Shown piece after piece: positions 5,648 to 6,111 of a stretch of 6,111 nucleotides of DNA. The DNA is from an uncultured Armatimonadota bacterium (GTDB lineage Bacteria > Armatimonadota > Armatimonadia > Armatimonadales > Armatimonadaceae), in assembly GCA_903915615.1 (NCBI GenBank), contig CAIWTR010000057.1, positions 1-6,111 on the forward strand, read 5' to 3'. The first letter of the stretch is position 1; every line of letters begins with the position of its first letter. The notes under the pieces are model-generated. The model made no database searches. It was not told the origin of the DNA and saw only the letters and a program-made list of their open reading frames with translations. Made by a program: the position numbers and the translations under genes.

Positions 5648-6111
5648 TTATTGTGGTGTGTAGCCACCATTGGAGGATGGGTAGAACGGGTACATCCAGA
5701 TCTGGCGGCGCTCATCGATCACCGTGGTCTGCGATTGTACTTTCGAGTCCTGTTTGGACAACTCGTACCACTTGGCGTGACCATCCGCGAACGAAAGGTT
5801 GTCCCCATTCTTATGGCGCACACGTGGGCGAATCTTGTTGTAGAAGTCAGGGAGCTCGATGGTGGTGTAGACACAGCCCCAGGATGTTCCGTAAGGTGGA
5901 ACAGATCCCGAGTGGAAGTGCATGATTGTGCTGGCTGGCGAGACAACACCTGCTTGGTTCATCGGGGAAAGGAAGGTTGCAGAACCATCCGGTGCCTGGG
6001 CATAGTCACCGTAAGGATAGGAGTCATCCGCACCAAGCCAGTAGTTGTAGGCATAGTGGTTGGTCATCTTGACGCCATTTGCACCTGCACAGTCACCGTT
6101 TCCGGAGAACA
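5648..6111 (-). CDS. H-X9-DG type II pseudopilin-like protein (N-terminus beyond right edge)
   Basis: C-terminal 153 residues of a second pseudopilin; the frame is open to the right edge, so the prepilin leader and helix are outside the window. The ATG at 6067 is internal, because the frame continues upstream as FSGNGDCAGANGVK. Seen: YAYNYWLGADDSYPYGDY, a segment SPASTIMHFHSG, and RHKNGDNLSFADGHAKWYEL, in which His, nine residues and Asp-Gly give the same H-X9-DG-HAKW ending as the plus-strand pseudopilin. The tail after that motif is unlike the first protein's, so they are distant paralogues rather than a recent duplication. It is known in Armatimonadota, Planctomycetes and relatives that such pseudopilins are present in many copies; the exact role is unknown. 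The stop is TAA at 5650-5648, followed by two hairpins. Confidence 0.88.
   Translation of the reverse strand, partial: FSGNGDCAGANGVKMTNHYAYNYWLGADDSYPYGDYAQAPDGSATFLSPMNQAGVVSPASTIMHFHSGSVPPYGTSWGCVYTTIELPDFYNKIRPRVRHKNGDNLSFADGHAKWYELSKQDSKVQSQTTVIDERRQIWMYPFYPSSNGGYTPQ

Overview
The window most likely comes from a member of the Armatimonadota (Fimbriimonas/Chthonomonas-like). This rests mainly on two short type II pseudopilins of the H-X9-DG kind. The complete one has an N-terminus (FTLIELLVVIAIIAILAAIL, then FPVFAQARAKARQ and a SNMKQLGTA..MYAQDYDE block) that is very typical of that phylum, where such genes are present in large numbers. Planctomycetes and Verrucomicrobia carry related families and cannot be fully excluded.

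Layout. Positions 1-3442 hold a minus-strand, tightly packed peptide/oligopeptide-type ABC importer operon. It is read from right to left as substrate-binding lipoprotein (OppA-like), permease 1 (OppB-like) and permease 2 (OppC-like, cut by the left edge). The first two genes overlap by one base (TGATG) and the next two are 3 bases apart. A 198-bp divergent intergenic region (3443-3640) with TTAAGT boxes and an inverted repeat separates this operon from a complete plus-strand pseudopilin (3641-4408), which ends in a strong intrinsic terminator (4438-4473). On the minus strand, facing it, are a 205-residue secreted protein of unknown function (4845-5462) and, upstream of that, the C-terminal part of a second H-X9-DG pseudopilin (5648 to the right edge). 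The second pseudopilin is closed by two consecutive hairpins, the second with a T-tract.

The most unusual part is 4547-4961. The last 39 codons of the unknown secreted protein are followed by two further tandem copies of the same coding segment at 148-150 bp spacing. Each is again exactly 39 codons long and ends in a stop at the equivalent place. Copies differ mostly by synonymous or conservative changes, so this is not a simple non-coding repeat. It may be the remains of tandem paralogues or a set of alternative C-terminal tails.

Functionally, the importer genes act together: lipoprotein-bound peptide capture, then passage through the OppB/OppC heterodimer, with ATPases expected outside the window. 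The pseudopilins and the unknown secreted protein are separate transcription units with no evident link to transport.
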